This document shows, piece after piece, positions 62,109 to 64,000 of a DNA stretch of 64,000 nt. Within the stretch, counting starts at the first letter, position 1. The number at the start of each line of letters is the position of its first letter. Position numbers and translations under genes: made by a program. This stretch comes from SZUA-22 sp963751695 (lineage in GTDB: Bacteria > Bacteroidota > Ignavibacteria > Ignavibacteriales > Melioribacteraceae), in contig CAVVVP010000005.1 in the NCBI GenBank assembly GCA_963751695.1, positions 62,001 to 126,000 on the forward strand, read 5' to 3'. Below the pieces are notes generated by a model that had not been told where the DNA came from, did not search any database, and saw only the letters and a list, made by a program, of their open reading frames with translations.

Positions 62109-63914
62109 CTATTTAAGTAACATTAATTTCTTAGTTAGCACAATACTATTTGATTTTAATCTATAAAAATAGACACCGCTTGTTAGCTCTGATGCATCAA
62201 ATGTTGCTACATAATTTCCTGCTTGTTGAAAACCGTTATAAAGAACACCAACGGTTTGACCCAATGTATTATAAACTTTTAGACTAACGTCCCCTGCTTC
62301 AGGTATAGAGAATTCAATTTGTGTAGAAGGATTAAAGGGATTAGGATAGTTTTGACCTAATAGATACTCTGTAGGAATTCCTGTTGATAATTCTTCTACC
62401 CCTACAGAAGGATCACCATAATTAAGCCAATTATTAATAGTTTCCCATTCAGTGTCTCTTTGAGCTTCCCAAGCAGGCATTTGATCTGGATACCAATTCA
62501 AGTCTCCTAATGGAAATCCACCCATAGCAGCGGTTTGATACACTGCATTTGCGTATGCCATGTTCTCAGGTAAAGGCCATAACTGTTGAGTTCCTGCCTC
62601 CGGTTTATAAGACCAGTTAAAATCTGAATTATCATTCCACTTAGCTTCCATGAACAGTTTTAAAGTATCTTGACTTGTTGGCTCAACAATGAACTCAGGA
62701 TCATCTTCATAAATCGTTTCCCAGTCAACGTTCAAAGTTGTGAAATATTTATTTCCCTCAGCATCTACGGAATCTATAAAGTCCAGAGCATCTTGTCCGA
62801 TCATTGGTGAAGGATTATAATTCTCTTCGGGATGTCTCTGTTGAGTATTATTTTGTGCCCAAGGACATGATGAATACCAGTCTACAAACCAGTCATGCAT
62901 CATATAAACGTTATTACCGACAAATAATTTACGGTCTTCGTCTGTAAAGTCTAGTTCCTGAGCTATAGAATCTACAGGTACTATGCCGTTAATAAGACCG
63001 CCACCTGGAGGATTGGCTAATCCGTTCAGATAATCATCATAATCTTGACCTTCTTGCAACTGATCAATCGCTCTATGACCGATCATGAAGGGATTAATAA
63101 AAATTGAATTTGTAATTGATGCAGTTTCAAGTAAGCCTTGAGACTGCCATACCCACTCAACAGAATTTATCATAGTGCAGTGGTTAATGTGAATATTTGA
63201 TCCAAATTCACCACCTTCCTGCATTACAATTCTAGCTAAGTTGGAGAAAGAACAGTTTTCAAAAAGAAGCCTGTCATAATGCCATCCAGTACTTTCAAAG
63301 GGGAAAGAGACTGCTCGTCCGTAATAACGGAAGTGATCGTCTGAATTATTTCTCCAATAACAGTTTTGGAATTCACCATCAAAATGATCAGCTTTTACAC
63401 ACACAGCACCGGCAGCTTCAGCACCAATTCCACAATAATCAAAAATGCAGCCTTCAAAATATCCCACTTCAGGATCATTTGCTTCATCTTGATTTTCAAA
63501 AGTTACTGAACTGTTCACCTTATTACCTAAGACATCTGCGGCACGTATCCAAATATTCTTCATAACAATATCGCCATAACTTTGGATAATATAGGCCCTG
63601 TCTATTTCTTCTTCCGTCCAGACTATTTGAGGTGGTGCTGTTTCCTGGGTTGTGCCGGGTTTATCGGCAACAATTTCCAAACTTTGTCCATGGTCTATGT
63701 ATATACTCCTGCTTAATACATAGACCTCATACTGGTTCAGCTTAAAAACAGTATTGTTTATAGTGCCTGCAGTTGCTGCTGCATCAATGGCATCGTTGAG
63801 AGTACCGTATGTGCCTCCAGTAGCGTAATATCCATCCACATAAACTGTATCCTGTGAATAGGACGTAATACTGCTAAAGATTAAAACAAAGAGAATTATT
63901 AAAGAATTTCTCAT
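62109..63914 (-). CDS. Secreted right-handed beta-helix protein with sorting tail
   Basis: A 601-residue exported protein (signal peptide to about 20; AGGAGG before the ATG). Residues about 25-330 read as a parallel beta-helix: YGTLNDAIDAAATAGTINNTVFKL, then repeated strand turns such as GDIVMKNIWIRAADV, GYFEGCIFDYCGIGA, LLFENCSFSNLARIVM, NIHINHCTMINSVEW and ASITNSIFINPF. Pectate lyases, chondroitinase B-like lyases and related proteins share this fold, but I find no clear lyase catalytic triad. The C-terminal half (MPAWEAQRDTEWETINNWLNYGD) precedes a type IX sorting tail. A polysaccharide-binding or lyase role is possible. Confidence 0.75.
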   Translation of the reverse strand: MRNSLIILFVLIFSSITSYSQDTVYVDGYYATGGTYGTLNDAIDAAATAGTINNTVFKLNQYEVYVLSRSIYIDHGQSLEIVADKPGTTQETAPPQIVWTEEEIDRAYIIQSYGDIVMKNIWIRAADVLGNKVNSSVTFENQDEANDPEVGYFEGCIFDYCGIGAEAAGAVCVKADHFDGEFQNCYWRNNSDDHFRYYGRAVSFPFESTGWHYDRLLFENCSFSNLARIVMQEGGEFGSNIHINHCTMINSVEWVWQSQGLLETASITNSIFINPFMIGHRAIDQLQEGQDYDDYLNGLANPPGGGLINGIVPVDSIAQELDFTDEDRKLFVGNNVYMMHDWFVDWYSSCPWAQNNTQQRHPEENYNPSPMIGQDALDFIDSVDAEGNKYFTTLNVDWETIYEDDPEFIVEPTSQDTLKLFMEAKWNDNSDFNWSYKPEAGTQQLWPLPENMAYANAVYQTAAMGGFPLGDLNWYPDQMPAWEAQRDTEWETINNWLNYGDPSVGVEELSTGIPTEYLLGQNYPNPFNPSTQIEFSIPEAGDVSLKVYNTLGQTVGVLYNGFQQAGNYVATFDASELTSGVYFYRLKSNSIVLTKKLMLLK

Positions 63915-63958
63915 ATGTTCCTCCTATTTTAGTTAGTGTAATTAATTAATTAGCATTG

Positions 63959-64000
63959 TTATAAACTTGTATATCTGAATCTTAATCCGAGACTTGCCAC
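63959..64000 (-). CDS. C-terminus of an outer-membrane beta-barrel protein (gene continues beyond the window)
   Basis: The last 13 codons read VASLGLRFRYTSL before TAA at 63,959. Alternating polar and hydrophobic residues in the final strand are typical of TonB-dependent receptors (SusC type) and other outer-membrane barrels. A SusC-like transporter upstream of a xylan locus would be expected. The piece is too short for certainty. Confidence 0.4.
   Translation of the reverse strand: MASLGLRFRYTSL

Noticed and set aside
1..64000. Complete tRNA, rRNA or CRISPR loci
   Set aside because: I found no complete cloverleaf, rRNA-like segment or spaced short repeats; only the tRNA-Ser-like 3' fragment at 23,016 is visible.

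Overview
The window is AT-rich and looks like a bacterium of the Ignavibacteriota / Bacteroidota-Chlorobi group. Ten proteins (counting one split by a frameshift) end in the same roughly 80-residue tail (a YPNPFNP motif, then a SGxYFY motif, then KKMLLLK-like), the C-terminal sorting domain of type IX secretion. Signal peptides, lipoprotein signals and Shine-Dalgarno sites also fit that group. This assignment is inferred from protein families only.

Positions 1 to about 23,040 look like a genomic island. It carries two AbiE-type toxin-antitoxin pairs (1-1453 and 19,870-21,353), an amidoligase plus class II glutamine amidotransferase pair (1495-3398), a SpoVT/AbrB-like regulator with a serine recombinase (4586-5559), a 7.4 kb block of secreted host-type genes (5.9-13.2 kb) lying between 135-bp inverted repeats, a large broken ATPase-winged helix-nuclease gene (13,490-16,087), an IS256-family insertion with an 8-bp target duplication (16,096-17,491), a 46-residue zinc ribbon, iteron-like repeats next to a broken replication-relaxation gene, and a tyrosine integrase. 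Just beyond the integrase, a fragment resembling the 3' end of a tRNA-Ser is followed by a strong terminator, as expected for an attachment site. Two parts of the island (about 4.1-5.7 and 13.4-18.8 kb) look archaeal: BRE/TATA-like promoters, short leaders and archaeal plasmid/virus-type proteins.

Positions 23.9-64 kb form a glucuronoarabinoxylan-utilisation locus, transcribed almost entirely on the minus strand. It encodes four GH10 xylanase domains in three proteins, a GH30 glucuronoxylanase, GH115 and GH67 alpha-glucuronidases, a GH51 arabinofuranosidase, a GH35-like/DUF5597 enzyme, a DUF1593-SGNH fusion, a DUF2264 protein and a CotH-like surface protein (both frameshifted), a protein with four 246-residue repeats, and a beta-helix protein. 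The soluble catabolic genes are a YjhG/YagF-type xylonate dehydratase, an FAH-family 2-keto-3-deoxy-aldonate dehydratase, a 2,5-dioxovalerate dehydrogenase and an ExuT-like MFS transporter. Together these give the lower Weimberg route from xylonate to 2-oxoglutarate. A UroD/MtaA-like methyltransferase and an exported double-cupin protein lie between the two alpha-glucuronidase genes and may act on 4-O-methylglucuronate; this is inference.

Several genes are split by single-base shifts. I cannot tell real decay from sequencing or assembly error without read data.
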